Below are positions 11,835-24,600 of a DNA stretch of 64,000 nucleotides, in pieces. Within the stretch, counting starts at the first letter, position 1; every line of letters starts with the position of its first letter. The translations under genes and the position numbers were made by a program. Under the pieces are notes generated by a model that ran no database searches, was not told the origin of the DNA, and was given only the letters and a program-made list of their open reading frames with translations. Source of the DNA: Lentinus brumalis (lineage: Eukaryota > Basidiomycota > Agaricomycetes > Polyporales > Polyporaceae); assembly GCA_001792895.1 (NCBI GenBank), contig MARA01000068.1:62001-126000 (forward strand), written 5' to 3'.

Positions 11835-13434
11835 CTGAACAGCGTGTCAGCTTCGACACAGCTCGACGGTCTGCAACTGCACACTCACATAGCCTCCGCG
11901 ACGGGCGCCGAATTGTGCTGTGTGTTACTGCATAGCGAAGGCTGTCGAGTAGTCACTCCACATGAGCCATAGAACAACTCGCCTGGCCCCTGCATGTTCG
12001 GGCATATGACCTTCGTCGACGCTGTTCCACGGACCCACGACTATGCGGTGTGATAAGGGATTCAATGCACGTTTCAGAAGGGCATCTGCCAAGGGCTTAA
12101 GTCGCCTCCTACAGCTCCTGCATACTGAAGACTCCGGCTATTCGGTGAAGGGAACACAGTTGAGTGGTTCAGTGGAAGGTGGGGGAGCAGCAGCGACGGA
12201 CCCGACCGTGCACCTTAGCAACATCCGACTAACAACAACATCCTGTCCGATTGAGCCGCAGCGGGATAGCTGGCTATGATCAAGTTTGAGTCGCTGGCAG
12301 AAGAGGAGAGGGCTAGATTGATGGGCTGGATGATGAGCGAGAAAACACCGTAGACCGGCCAAAGCGGCGGTCTACTGGCCGGACGCAAAGTCTCGACCAA
12401 ACCTCAGGTTGGTGTGGCGTACGAGGAATAGGGGACATAGCGGACGATAGGGCGTGGCATGACCTGAAATGGAGTGTAAGCATAGGAAGCGGACTTGAGT
12501 GTTATGTCCGAGGCTATGAGCAGCGTGAGCGTGAGCTGGTGCGCAACAATCGAACGTACTTACTTGAACTCTCAAACGTCTTGAGGTGCATAGAACACCG
12601 CCGTCGACCTAGCCCTGGCGGCGTAGCCAGTGCATATGTTTAGGGTGTGGGTGGTCACGGTGAGAGGAGAAGAGAGGCCGCGCGGCGCCATGCTGTTGGT
12701 TGAAAAGGACTCCGATTCCTCCGGAAGCAGTCCTCGCACGTGCGCTGAAACTTACTTACAGTCGCGCTCCGAACACGGTGTCCCTGAATCCTCCTCCTCC
12801 TCGACTCCCATATGCATTACATCCGGAACCGCAGTATACTGCAGTTCGTCCAGCCCTGTGTCTGTATGACACCACAAGCTTGTGCCCTCTGCACCGTATA
12901 CCTTCAACAGACGTCTTGCCATCCACGGTCTCGGTGTTTATCGCCCCGTGTTTCTCCGGGGTTACCGGATAGACTTGAAAACACCGTCCGGGAAATACTG
13001 ACAATCAGAGCATGTCGGGCTTGTATATGAGATCGAGGTCCACATGTCACCGGTCCGATATGAGGGTCTTCCTGGGCGCATCATCGGCCGCGGTTTGGAC
13101 CTTGCTTATGGGAACAAAGGGATCGCCATCGTCCTTATCACCATACTGTCACCATCGCCCACCTCCTACCAGACGCCACTGCAGAACACGCCACCATGTA
13201 TGTGCAGAGCCTTACCCGTCCACACACATACTGACCCACATGCTAGGATACTCGGAGACGTGAAAGTACAGGAAATCATAGCGTGGTACAGGATGAGTAC
13301 CACACCAGACAGTCAAGATCGCGGTGTGCAGGAAGTCAAAGTACTTCTTACGCAGACACAGTACGAAAGTCAGAACCATGGAGACAGAGGTGAGCGAATG
13401 GAATTACTTCGCTACTGGGTTCTGACTCGTGTGA
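11835..13434. other. unassigned stretch; possible 5' exons
   Basis: The 11880-11990 part probably carries the first exon of the minus-strand gene above. Plus-strand open frames at 13044-13451 (beginning SPVRYEGLPGRIIGRG after a non-ATG start) may be upstream exons of the next gene, but I could not place the introns. Nothing else is supportable. Confidence 0.35.
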
Positions 13435-13812
13435 AGCCGCCCTCATCGTGACCGACCACGTATCAGGCGCTGCCTTGTTCAACGGCATCATCGAGGATAC
13501 ATGGTACTTCTACCATGACACGGAGACCAGGGATCCCGCACGTTCGGTGAGTTTCATTCGGAGAGGGTGAATCTCCTCGATTCACAATCGGCACCCTGTC
13601 AGACTCGGCTGGAATGTTCACTTGCAATCCTCGACGCGCGTGCAGAAAGCCATGATGGACATTACTTCGAATTCAACAACTGCGCGGACTATGTCCGCTT
13701 CCGTGACTTCCTGCTGGACGGACAGGAGTTGTCGAAGGGTTTTCAGCAGGCTTGGCGTGACGCGCTCATAACAGGCGTCTTGCGGGGTGAAGGACACAGC
13801 GTGGCATTGTAG
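13435..13812 (+). CDS. hypothetical spliced gene, last two exons
   Basis: Two exons are well supported: about 13435-13546 and 13603-13812, joined by a 56-bp intron with a GTGAGT donor and a GTCAG acceptor, phase 0. The readable protein contains AALFNGIIEDTWYFYHDTE, then after the intron TRLECSLAILDARAESHDG, FNNCADYVRFRDFLLDG and QQAWRDALITGVL before the TAG at 13810. It has an aromatic-rich, soluble character. Upstream exons probably lie between 13040 and 13430, but the junction near 13387-13440 has more than one reasonable solution. I recognise no family. Confidence 0.4.
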
Positions 13813-13847
13813 AACAGTGAGCTCACAGATGTGCATCCTTGTAGAAC

Positions 13848-14142
13848 ATGTCAGCAGATTTGACGTGTCGCTCATACTTTGAATGTCTGCGCCACTTCGT
13901 TCAAGTATTCTCGGCATTGCCCTCGACACGCTCTTCTAAACACGGCACAGGTCTGCACGTCCTCAAAACCGACCTTCCATATCTGCTACTGCGAGCGCAG
14001 TGATCCGGGTACCGTTCTCTTGCGAGTCCTTCCGGCCCAATGTCTGTTCAGTCGTGGGAAACATCATGTTTATGTTGTCCATGTCATAGACATGCCCGCA
14101 GAGGGAATGATGTGCGACGCGACGAGTCGTGGCGCGACATGA
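13848..14142 (+). CDS. possible small two-exon ORF
   Basis: An ATG at 13848 opens a 57-bp exon (MSADLTCRSYFECLRHFVQ). A 46-bp intron with GTATTC donor and CACAG acceptor joins it to 13951-14142, giving 82 residues, Cys-rich at the join (VCTSSKPTFHICYCERS). The start is only 36 bp after the stop of the preceding gene, so this could be a separate small gene or a 3' remnant. A second open frame to 14381 ends in a Ser-rich acidic tail and might be an alternative 3' exon. Evidence is thin. Confidence 0.25.
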
Positions 14143-14439
14143 CTCGCAGACATCGTGACGCCTTGAGGCGGAGGAAGCTCACGGGCGCCTCGACGCGCGA
14201 CTTTCTCGATCGTGTCACTGTGCGCGATCGCGTCTTGCCCTGTCTCGCCTCTCTGCTCCCCACGGCCACACTCGCCTGCTCCGCAGGCACTTCCTCCTCG
14301 ATATCTCCGACAACAAGCAGTCCTTCGTCATCCAAATCGCTTTCCGCCTCGGACTTCAGGTCTGAGCTGTCTGAGTCCTAATCACCATCTGCTATCGGGT
14401 GCGCCGCCGTATTCGCAGCAGAAGCGGAGGATGGGATTG

Positions 14440-14967
14440 GATTAGGGGGACCTTCGGCGGTGATACTGCCGGTGATGGTGGTAGCTACTGCACACGCCGG
14501 ATTTCGAGAGGACAGAGATAACTTGCGGTTTGGCGCCGCTGGCATACAGGTACAGTGCGAGCACATGCTTGAAGAGACTGTTGTTCTGACTGCGTTCACC
14601 TAGGAGGTCCGCCAGCGAGGCTCCGATCCTCTGTATCCATTGAGAATTGAGGTCAGCCAAAGTCTTTTGAAAAGGGTGAGTGGGCTACCGGTTGCATTAT
14701 TTTCTTGCCGGGCCTCTTGGACTTGCGCTCCTTTGCGGTTGCGGGCACTTTCTTGGTGGTCTCCTCTTGCCGACACGTAGTGCTGAAGCTTTGCATTATG
14801 GCACCCTTGAAGGGCAGAGGGAGCGGATTCGGTCGTGGATGCTGAGAGGTCCAAGGTCGCAAGGAAGGCGTCGTCCATCGAGAGGCTACGCGATTGTAGG
14901 ACTTTGCTCCCACGACCGCTTCAGCCTCCTTGCTAACGATCTTTCCGACGCACTGAACAGCCGACAC
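14440..14967 (-). pseudogene. DUF6589-like protein, N-terminal fragment
   Basis: On the minus strand, pieces in different frames recall the N-terminal region of agaricomycete DUF6589 proteins. KIVSKEAEAVVGAKSYNRVA lies near 14940; a Lys-rich KERKSKRPGKK segment follows; then ASLADLLGERSQNNS and KHVLALYLYASGAKPQVISV, ending KSGVCSSYHHH near 14480. Full members are many hundreds of residues longer, and the characteristic C-terminal domain is absent here. Frame changes between the pieces and the early end point to a decayed fragment. It is adjacent to a RecQ-like fragment on the opposite strand. The identification rests on remembered motif patterns. Confidence 0.4.
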
Positions 14968-14979
14968 TCACTGCTCGAG

Positions 14980-15660
14980 TTCGTCGCAGCATCCGTAAGT
15001 CCTTACTCTTTGCGCACTCCCCCACCCCGAGCTGATTTATCAACAAGGGCAACGATCGACCAAATATACCCACCGTCGGTCGCCCGTGTGAGCACCCGCT
15101 GAATAGCTTCGCGGACCTCGACATCCTCATCCTGCCACCCTGCACACCCCTGCGGACATCCTCAAGACGTACCTGTGCGTCGACAACACCTCTTTTGGGG
15201 GAGAAATCATCGACTATCTGAACAGCAAGCTCGAGAGCCACCCTGGCACCGGGAGTTATCTGCCCTTTCAACGCGACCTTCCCACAGAGTACCGCAACCT
15301 CACAATGGCTCACTTCCGCGCGGGGAATATCCGCATCACGGACGCCGCTGGAATGGTGTGTTCTGTGCTTGTCTTTGATAACGCTCATGCTAACCAGCTC
15401 TTGCAAGATATAACATCCAGAACATTGACCAAGTGCTTTGATGGAAGCTGCCGGCGACGATCTCGAACTGGATACAACGTGCCGGTCGCGCTGCGCGGGG
15501 CGATTCGTTGTCTTACTAGTCGAGCATACAACACGGACTTGGCCAGACTTGGTCTCTCAGGCCGCCGTGAACTACCATAAGCATTGTCATAGCAAGTACC
15601 ACAAAGCCCTGCTATGCTGTAGAACATCGTTTGTGAGCGAGAGGAGGCGCGAAACGAGCA
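14980..15660 (+). pseudogene. RecQ-like helicase, C-terminal fragment
   Basis: After an intron with a GTAAGT donor near 14996, the plus strand reads GNDRPNIPTVGRPCEHPLNS and FADLDILILPPCTP. A frame change near 15150 leads into VDNTSFGGEIIDYLNSKLES, SYLPFQRDLPTEYRNLTMAH and FRAGNIRITDAAGM. A second intron (about 15358-15400) is followed by ARYNIQNIDQVL, a TGA, WKLPATISNWIQRAGRAARG and a TAG. The QRAGRAARG stretch is helicase motif VI, and the preceding part matches the second RecA-like domain of RecQ-type helicases. No N-terminal ATPase half (Walker A, DEAH) is present. Two stops and one frameshift make it a pseudogene fragment. Confidence 0.6.
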
Positions 15661-16099
15661 GGAGGCAGCTAGACTGCGAGTGAAGGCAGCGTTAGTTGCC
15701 ATATATAGGAGTTTGTGCTTACGTACCCAATCAGTATCAGTATCCGCCACCTCCATCCTCCTGCATCTCGAACGAGCCGTTCGGGACCGAACTACTCACC
15801 CCGGAACGCTTTGATCTCCCATGCTGGAACTTTACGTTGCATCCTGCGACCATCCCTTCCTCGTCAAGTCAATGTGTCCTTCCTTTACCCTGAAAATCAC
15901 ACGCTTGACCACCTTTCATGAAGGCAGTCATGAGTTGCGAGAGTTGCGAGGGTTCGTAGTGGAACACAATTGTGTCCATCTGTGGTGTGAATGGGCGTGA
16001 ATAGGGCATGAAGTGCGAACGTACAGCAGTATTGCCTTAACATTGATGGTGAGCAGCTATGGTCGGGACAATGTGTCAGCACGCGTACATACTAGGCAG

Positions 16100-16800
16100 C
16101 TTTGGATGCACCTCCTCAGTGCTGTAGCCTGCTCAGAAGTCTGCCTGTATCCGGCCGCATATCCGCGTCACAGTCCATCCGAGCTGCCATAGATCGACGG
16201 TCAAGGACGCAACTTCGATCGCATCGCGCAGGCTTCGGGCAAAGCTCGCGACTGCAGGTAGACGTTGGCTGCGACAGATTGGGCAGCAGCCTGTAGCGGC
16301 TTAGTGGAGTCATCTCACTGATAGAACGGACTCACATCAGGTTCACGGTCGCTTGAATGGTGCTGAGCTGTTGCTCAATGTGGCGCGTATGCGCCTGTGC
16401 AAAAACTGGCACTGCCAGCACATGCGAGCGTTGCAGACGCTCGGACGTCACAGGAAAGCGTCATATCTGCATCAATTTGTTTCGTCACCTACAAGGAGTC
16501 GACATCTTCAGCATATGAGCATGTCACCACAGAGGACCGTACCCACCTCATTGAGTGTGCCGGATAATTTTTCGCCATCGACCGCGTGTGAGATCGTGTG
16601 CAGTAGCGGAAGCTGTACAACACGAGCGCGGAACCCGACACAGGCCCTCGATTCCGGACCAGACCAAGCAAGAGCACTCACCGTGCGCGAAGACGCGCCA
16701 GCGATAACGCCCGTGAAGTCGCGCTCCAGCTGGCATGGTCCTTGTCTTCATCATCACTGTGTCGGAGGCATTCTGCTACCATGCTACAGACAGACGTCAC
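16100..16800 (-). pseudogene. broken paralogue of the 8598-9788 helical gene
   Basis: On the minus strand, exons read LPLLHTISHAVDGEKLSGTL, then (after a GTGGGT intron at about 16547-16490) TKQIDADMTLSCDVRAS, then, one base out of frame, RHIEQQLSTIQATVNL. These align with LSAIAGDGEALSRALDQ, TQVSADLTLCSDVRAK and RNLERKFSSVQATVSLL of the plus-strand gene, and two intron positions coincide. A frame change inside the third exon, near 16390, meets a TGA in the original frame. A following exon (AAAQSVAANVYLQSRALPEA) is also cut short by a stop. This looks like a decayed, inverted duplicate about 7 kb away. Confidence 0.5.
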
Positions 16801-16857
16801 ATTCTCGCGGCACCGAAAAATCAAGGGCTAACGCCCACTGTCCAGTGTGGCCACGAT

Positions 16858-18830
16858 CTACAACGGTAACGGCGGGAAATGGGGGAGGATAGGTGCGCGG
16901 CCTGCGTGAGTGAAGAACGCCCGCGTGTAGACGGTTGCAAGCCAGTACTCGAATGCCTCCACGGTTGCGACGGTATCGAGCGTACTCAGAGGGGTTACTG
17001 CTTGGAGAAGTTCGGGACATTCCGGCCAGCGCATTACAACATCACGGAGTGCATTGAGAGCGGATATCCGACGATGTGGCACCGGGGCGAAGAGACCAGG
17101 TTCGTCCGCGGCAGGGAGATGAGTGACGCTGAATAAGCCGATGTTTCCGAAAACGCGCGCGATCCGATCCTGGGCCTGGCTTTCCTGTATCGTGGAGCAG
17201 CAGGCGCGATCCAAGGCGAGGAGTTCGTAATGAAAACCAAGCTCGTAAATCTCCCATAAGATCCATGGACACAGCGCCTCGGGCACCTCGCTGAACGAAT
17301 GGTCGTGCCAGTCCACAACGACACCTTCGGTATGTTCGACCTCGTCGTCCTTTAAAATGTCCCTGAATATGGACCTGATGTTCCCCGTGCGACGGCCATG
17401 GGCAGTCTGGTTCTCCTCTAGCGGAATGCCGTTGAGGTAGGTGCGCCACATCTGGGGATTCAGTGACACACGACGTTCGGGCAATTGAAGCAAGGAGATC
17501 CAGGCGGGCCGCGCTCGGAGCCAGCTCAACATATAGCGCCGCTGCCGTTCTGGAGTTTTAGGGCTGATCAGGAGGGCGGGTTCTGGTATCCAGTAAGCCC
17601 AGATCTCCGTGGAATGCTTAGCGGGATGGGAGCGGTCGACCTCGGACAGAGCACGCTGCCAGGAAGGGATGCTCGGGGCATCCAAGGATGTTTTATCTCC
17701 TTGAATTTGTCTCGCCCATCGCGAACTTGCGATCGATGGGCGCTTTTAGAGGCTGGGTAGACAGTTGTGGGACCTGCAAGGAGGAAATGAGCGTCCAGCC
17801 GCTATGCAAGACTAAGTGACGATGCCCTACAAAGAGTCTCGAGTGTTTTCGCCGGCAACCGTGATTCAAGTGGTGGCGGCGTGGTATATGAAGGGGGATG
17901 GCTCTGTAAAGCAGAGTCCACGGTATGGGAAGATACAATCGGATGGCGGGAGATGTCATGGTAGGTCTGCGTAGTTCGTTGAGTAGCGAGGAGAGATTCA
18001 TAGCCGACGTTCCCTTGGTACACCGGAATATCGCACATACGGGCAACGTACGCAGCAGGCGGCTCAACGAACCCGACCTCGCGGCCAATGCGGGTGTGCG
18101 ATGGGACGATAACGCGATTGCGCACGAACCACACGGGAATACCTCGGTTGACCAGCTCATCCACGACATCGGCCTCCCATGTCCAGGCACCCATGATATC
18201 GTCTGCGGCAGACATCGCGGCGTGACCTCTCGGCGCAATATTCATATGATTGGCATACCGCATGTACGCCATCGCGAGGAGCCAGTGACGGCGGAGAAGT
18301 GAGACTTGAACTTCATGATCGCGGAGAGTCGCAGGAACAGTCCGCAATCGTTCGCACGTTTGCTCGGCGACGCACTGATGATGGAGCAACGGGGTGTGGG
18401 TGGGTGATCGATGAAGGGATGTGTGGGCTGTCACTCGCTCCCGAAGCTCGAAAACCAGGGTACGAAGTGGTTGCACGAACTCTTCGGTCAACGAACCGTA
18501 GTTGGGAGCCGGAACCCCCTCGAGCGCCCTGAAATCCGCCTGTGTGGGTCTGTTCCATATAGCACTGTGGGGATGAGGGGAGGTAACCGCTTTGGAGACA
18601 GCAGCGAAGTACGCGAAGTCCCGGTGATAAATTTGAGGCCAGCATGCGGGGTCGAGAGCCCCGTAGGTACCGTCTGCAACCATGTAGATTGAGACACGCC
18701 CCAGGGGCAACTTAGGGATATAGTGGGCGTTGGGCGATGTAACCAAGAGGTTGGCCTCGACGTCCCTCGCCGCCACAAGGCCATCAGTAGCGCCAATGTC
18801 GTCGGCGGTTACTATCGAAGGAGTGAGCAC
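16858..18830 (-). CDS. large hypothetical protein, two main exons
   Basis: Two long open minus-strand blocks, about 18830-17850 and 17700-16858, read as one protein of roughly 600 residues interrupted by an intron near 17850-17770. The upstream block contains KLPLGRVSIYMVADGTYG, HWLLAMAYMRYANHMN, MGAWTWEADVVDELVNRGIP and a Pro-rich end. The downstream block contains PSIPSWQRALSEVD, MLSWLRARPAWISLLQLPE, WRTYLNGIPLEENQ, LCPWILWEIYELGFHYEL and LALDRACC. The same order of Trp-rich motifs occurs in a hypothetical family common in agaricomycetes; I know of no function. The exact splice is unresolved: the best donor (GTAGGG, about 17828) does not connect in frame to any obvious acceptor, so a one-base break is possible. 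Neither block starts at an ATG, so further 5' sequence is probably missing. Confidence 0.5.
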
Positions 18831-21632
18831 ACATTGGAATCCGATGGGAAGTGCGTACTTGATAACTTAGGGTAGCTTTCCAAGGAGAAAGGCATCGATA
18901 GATGCTTCCGCGCATGAAATCACGAAATACCCGTGTCACAGGTTACCTGTCCTGTTAGGCCAGTACTGTGAGCGTTTTGGCGTGTAGAAAGTGAACACTC
19001 GACATCGGACTAAACTGACGTACAGCAACAGGACTGCCTGGATGTTAGCGAGACCAGCAGCAACGAATGCATACGATGACCTACGTCAGACTAGCAAGAA
19101 GTCGAGAGGGTTGGATAGACATACAATTTACATGAAGTACATGGTATAAGTAACGGCTTGCTTACGACGCACGCTGAGACGCTTCTCTGCAAGCATACCT
19201 CCCGCGCATAGGCGCTCATGTTCAACTCGCCGCGCGCGTAGGTACTCACTACTACTCCAAGCGTTCATCGACGGACCCAGCGGCGATTGAGTCCAATGCG
19301 GTGCCTCTTGTTGCCGCACGCATATGTGAACACCGCGAAAAAAATTTCATTCGCGACAGTAGCTACGTAAGATATCAAGGGTTCGGAGAACTCTAACTTA
19401 GCCTGCGAGCGCCGGGTAACCAACACCAGTAAAACACTGGTCCCGGGCAACGCATTCAATTGATGCTGGAGGGGAATACGTCGGTACAATGCGTCTGCAA
19501 TATCCATTAAAGAGGAAAGGACAGACAAGGAGGCGACAGTTCGACTCAATGTCACCGTTCCGCCATTGTAGCAGCTCCTCACATAGACAGGCTGGCTCAG
19601 GCCCAGGGCCGGTGGATTGATTCCCTGATATTGCTCATAGAACACCTAGATGCAGCCCAGCGCGAAGTGAACCTGTGTGCAGATTTTGAGAAATGGCATC
19701 TGAGACGTATGCCGGTATCTGGAATGTACCTGCGTAGCCATGACTCAATGGTCAACCGATTGACGCCGTGAGCGTATCAGCGGCGGAGGCAGAGGACGGA
19801 TTACAGTGTATATGCAGGAGGGCCTGGAGCAACACTTGAGCATGGGGCGATGGGGATGACACCGACATACCAGAAAATCAGCGGCCGATGCCCTGTACAA
19901 GCCATTGCCGGGATCTCCAATGACAATCGCCTGTGGTCAATGAGAACCTACTGGACTTGCAGACGTCAGCACAGGTATCTGGCGAGCAACCTGACACGAC
20001 TAACTATTCTTCAATCCGATCCGACTCGCCCATAACTGGGATGTCGGAGATCTTCGGCGACATTCAGCTTAACCACGATGAGCAACGTGGTGCAGGCCGA
20101 CAGTGTTGACCGACTAGCGGTCAACGTTCGGCTCCGGACAATGTCGACCGACTAGCGGTCAACCATCGGCTCCGGACAATGTCGGCCGCCAAGTTCGCAG
20201 ATGAGTTAACATGCGCCACCTGTTCGCTTTCCATCAAGGTCGTTCTGAGGATTGTGCTTCAGCCTGTAACAGAGCGTCTCAGTTACATGTGGGAAATCTC
20301 GATCAACACGCTACCCTGCTAAGAAAATCATACTTACAACGGCTCAGCGCTCAGCTTCCATTCAACGTAATGTGACCGGTCCAGTACTGAGGACAGTGAG
20401 ACGCAAGGCTGGCAAGACGCGAGACATGCGGCAAGCATGCGTTGGGGAGATGACTTGCAACGCAACACTAACGAGGGAATGGTCCAACGATTCTCGAAAT
20501 CCGCTGTCCGTTCCAGGAGAGTAACGTCGACCGCCAGGGTAAGTGAGCAAAGTTGCATTCACCTGGCGGGACCCAATGCTGGAGGAAGGAGGGGAGTCAG
20601 CTCCTGATGGACAAATAAGATGCCAGAGAACAATAACAAAGAGAGGGGGCGTACGCTCGGACGTACCGATCAAAAACAACACCTTAGATCTACCTTGAAC
20701 CACCTGTAGGAGACGGAGCGATGAGCACTGGACTACGCACAGGCTTGTTGGATAGAGCGACGCGGCTTCTGGGTGTCGGATCATAGGTGTCGCACGCATT
20801 GTGCACCCCGAGACGGGACAAGCGCGAGATCGCGTAGCCTTATAATCAGGAAGGGGTGCTAGTAAAACTTGCGCCAGTCATCTCTAAGAAAGCACAATAA
20901 GCAACGCATTCTCTCGGTCCACATTCCATGACCACCCAGATGCAAGACCTATGCATCTACAGACGTGGACCGCATCGCACGGACCTGGTCACAAGGCAAT
21001 TGCGAAGGACGTGGAGCGATGGGGCAGCCAGCTTGCGCAAAAGCAGCAGTTGACAATGCCCGGAAGGTATGAACTGCCAGCGGCCCAAGCCGCCCATGAC
21101 CGTATGCCCATGTAGAGAGGCACAGACGATGGCAAGACGGTAAGCAGCTTGGGAAGCTCCTCACCGTGTACCATCACGCAGCAGCCCCGCACGCCGCCAC
21201 CGTACAACAACCGGATGATTGGACTTACCCCGGAACCCTATAGCTTCAACATCGACGCTCTCCTGCTCTCCTGCTATACGCATTCGCGGCGGGCGTAAGA
21301 AGTGTGATTGAAACCTTGGATGGGAGCAGCTGGAGGGACGTCGAAGAGGAAGGGAGTGCAGGAGGATTGCAAGTACAACCCGACACAAGAGGTGGCACCG
21401 GAGAAGTCCGAGACCGGCGTCTAAGGGGTCTTAATACTTTTGGCACTCCATCCGAGGCGCCCAGTCCTTATGTCACGACGACCACTTGGGTAGCCCAATA
21501 TACGCTTTTGTCGTCTTTCCAGCATGAACTCTGTCTGCGGATCCCTCAATGTTGATGCCTGGTCACCAGCTCTGCGTCTCGGGGCCGTGCTGCTTGGTCT
21601 TTCCCCCATCTCCTCCGCTTGCTTCACACAGA
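18831..21632. other. no supportable gene; short palindromic repeat inside
   Basis: Open frames at 19265-19645 and 20362-20799 (minus) have no recognised motifs or splice logic. The only clear structure is the 38-bp tandem repeat at 20106-20183, listed separately. The 3' part of the stretch should hold the promoter of the large gene starting at 21633. Confidence 0.4.
20106..20183. repeat. 38-bp tandem duplication with palindromic core
   Basis: Two copies, 38 bp apart, share GACCGACTAGCGGTCAAC followed by CGGCTCCGGACAATGTCG. The core TTGACCG-ACTAG-CGGTCAA is a palindrome with 7-bp arms. A third partial echo (GTCGGCCGCC) follows. It could be a binding site pair or a foldback remnant. Confidence 0.6.
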
Positions 21633-24600
21633 ATGACGAAGAAGAAGTCTGTTACGGTTCCGGGAGCCAAACCGGTAAGGGCTGTGGTTAGAGCAGATTG
21701 TTCGCAGACTTACAGGACTCAAGTCGACTGAAGACGACACAAAATACTGTGCCAAATGCCGGAAGGATATCAATATCGGTACAGGTGGAGACGGCAACTG
21801 GAAGATCCACCTCAAGAGCAAGTCACACCTTCAAGCCATAGTCACTGCGCAAACCGGAAGGCTCACAACGTTCTTCAATAAAGCACTTCTCCCGTCTCTG
21901 GATCTAGCCGTGTCCCTGGCCCCTCCGCTCTTGCCTGCAACAGAGTAGACTCAGTAGAGACGTCCCGTGCACCGGCATCCCTCGAGATTGTAGCAGCGGA
22001 GCAACCTGCAACAGATCGTACGTCTATCTTCTGTTGTGTATCATTACAGCTGAGCCAACAAGACTGCCTTGCAGGTCGGTGCCCTGTTCCGGACGAATTA
22101 CGCAATCTGCAGGCACACATTGCGACGCTGCCATCTTAGCCTGTCAGCAACACAGGTGCTGCCCTTTACGAGTTCCCGGCACACCCAATATACGTCGACA
22201 ATGGAGCCTACGAGTCAGAATGGCAATATGTCGATGCGACTCTCAATAACGCCCTCGGATATGGGATCGCGGCGGCCAAGCTTGCGAAGAGGATTCAGCA
22301 GGGTGCCCTCCGCGGCCTTGTCGGTGTCTGCAGTTGGCTCGAGACCGTGCTCACCTGGCCTCACGTCTCTCTCACGCTGTTAGAAGGGAAGCTCTTGCGT
22401 CTCAGCGAGGCGCTGCTCCTATGGTATGTTATGCATGCCGCTGATGCACTGTTGTCGAATTACGCTGACATCGAGCTTACTAGCGGTGCTCACGACCTGA
22501 CATCTCATCCAAACTCAGTCACAGGACCTACTAGATTGCCAGCAGAGAGCCCCGAGTCCCGGCAGCCCCCTTCCCCTGTCCCGTCGCCTCCGAGCACTGT
22601 ATACATCGTTCTCACAGACGACCACGCTGGGCAGACTGACCATGGCATGGACTCCATGTTCCCCGGGTCCTCGAGTTCGCCTGCATGCTTCATGGGCCAC
22701 GAACTCCCTCCTCCGCTACCGCAGACGATGCCAATCGCAGAAGTGCCAATGGATCTGCGTGCCCAGGCACGGCAACCTGCCACGCCGACGCCATGTCCCG
22801 GCTATGAGCTACACATTCCTGATGGCTGTTCTCCGTACGCCGCATATCCCTTTGGCCTACATGCACAGCGAATGCTTCCCTGGGACATCAGCATCAGCCC
22901 ATGCGGCGTCGTGTACCTTCGTTGCAAGACGTGCACCGAGACCGGAGTACCGCCTCGCTCCAGTGCAGACGACATCAACCCCTGTCGCAACTGCACACTG
23001 GTCGGAAGCAACCATGCCCTCACCGGCATCGTCGATCGCATGCGCAATGGTATCAGCGAGAACACGCCACATCCATATCTTCCTTTTGCATCTCTCGGGG
23101 AACCCCTCCAGCGCAAGAACACCCAGATCGATCGCCTGCGTTATGAGAACCTCAATATGGCACGCACTTTGCTCACTCGTGCCCGGACGATCAATGGATG
23201 CAAGCGGTTCGTTCGCGCTGTGGCATCGTCAGATCTCCATACCCGCGTCCACAAGGTGGTGTCTGTCGCACGCAGCAATTCGATGAGCGTCCATGCCATT
23301 GTCGCTCGCCTTGATAAGGCGAATGCGCGCGTGTACTCGTCGAGGTCATACGACGAGATTGACTACCCGCGTTCGTACCTTCTGTGGAAGCTGGGTGGAC
23401 AGAGGGCCGCGGACTTGGGGTCGTGTGCCCTCGCGCTTCCCTCCCTCTCGGCGACACGCTGCCAGTTTACGTCGAGTCCCATCATTGCATCTGCAACCTT
23501 CCCGACAGTCGAAGAAATGATGGAGAACTTGAATATCATCCTGCCGCCTTCGTCCCTGGCCGACCCGAACGCTGCCTATGTTATCGAGGTCGACGAGTTG
23601 AAGATAGATAAACGTTTCCGCTGGGATCCATGGACCTACATGATATTGGGTGTGTGTCGAGAGCATGGCCATCTCTGTTCCCTGGAGTTTCGCAGCGTAG
23701 ATGAGGTACGAGTGTTGAGTGAATTGCTATGCACCAAAGAGGTCCATTCGGCGACTGAGGTGAGTAGAGTTCACGAGATCTTACTTCATTGTCTTACTTA
23801 GAAGCACTACAGGCCACTGTATAGCAATCTCTTGTCTCTCCGATAGCCACCACCATTACTGCGCTCTCCCTTTCGTCATTTCCGGAACATGCAAAGCCGA
23901 GGATGCAATTGCTCATGCTGTTCTTCTGGACCGTGCAGTCGAGGCCGTCCGGAGGCATCTGAGTTCTCGCGGCAGGCTCTATTGCACCGCCTCAGATGGC
24001 GAATCACGGCGCGGAAAGGCCCTTGGACAGCTCACCATGTGTCGCGAACTCGACAATACTTCATCGATATACTCTCTCATTCACCCGCTGCCCCTCTTCA
24101 ACTCTCTTGTCGGGACAGATGATCTCACCTGCGACAAGGACTGGAGACATGTCCTCAAACGCTTCCAGAACACTCTCGTTCGCACAGCACCTCTCCGAGT
24201 GAATGGAGGAACTCTCACGCGTCCGCTCATCTAAGCGGCATCTCATGGATGGCTTGAACATGAAGTCGCACACGGCCGACTCCCTCCTCTCCCCAAATGA
24301 CCCGCAAGATGTGGTCTTGTCTTTCCGGCTACTCAATGCCATTGCCTCGCTTCCCGCGGATGCACCTCCTGATTCCACCCCAATCTACCAGCGTGCTCGG
24401 CGGAGTCTTGCAGGCCGGCTCTACTCTCGCCTGCTCAAGTACTACACCGACATCTCAACCTCCCTCCGAGATTAGCTAGAGCAGCTGAGCGCTGTGGCTC
24501 ACTTGCTCATGGTGCTCTACAAGCAAGACCGGGGTGGCTTCATCCCCGCAATCATGTATCCCGACGCGCAGATCATGATCAAGAACGGCAAAGATCATTG

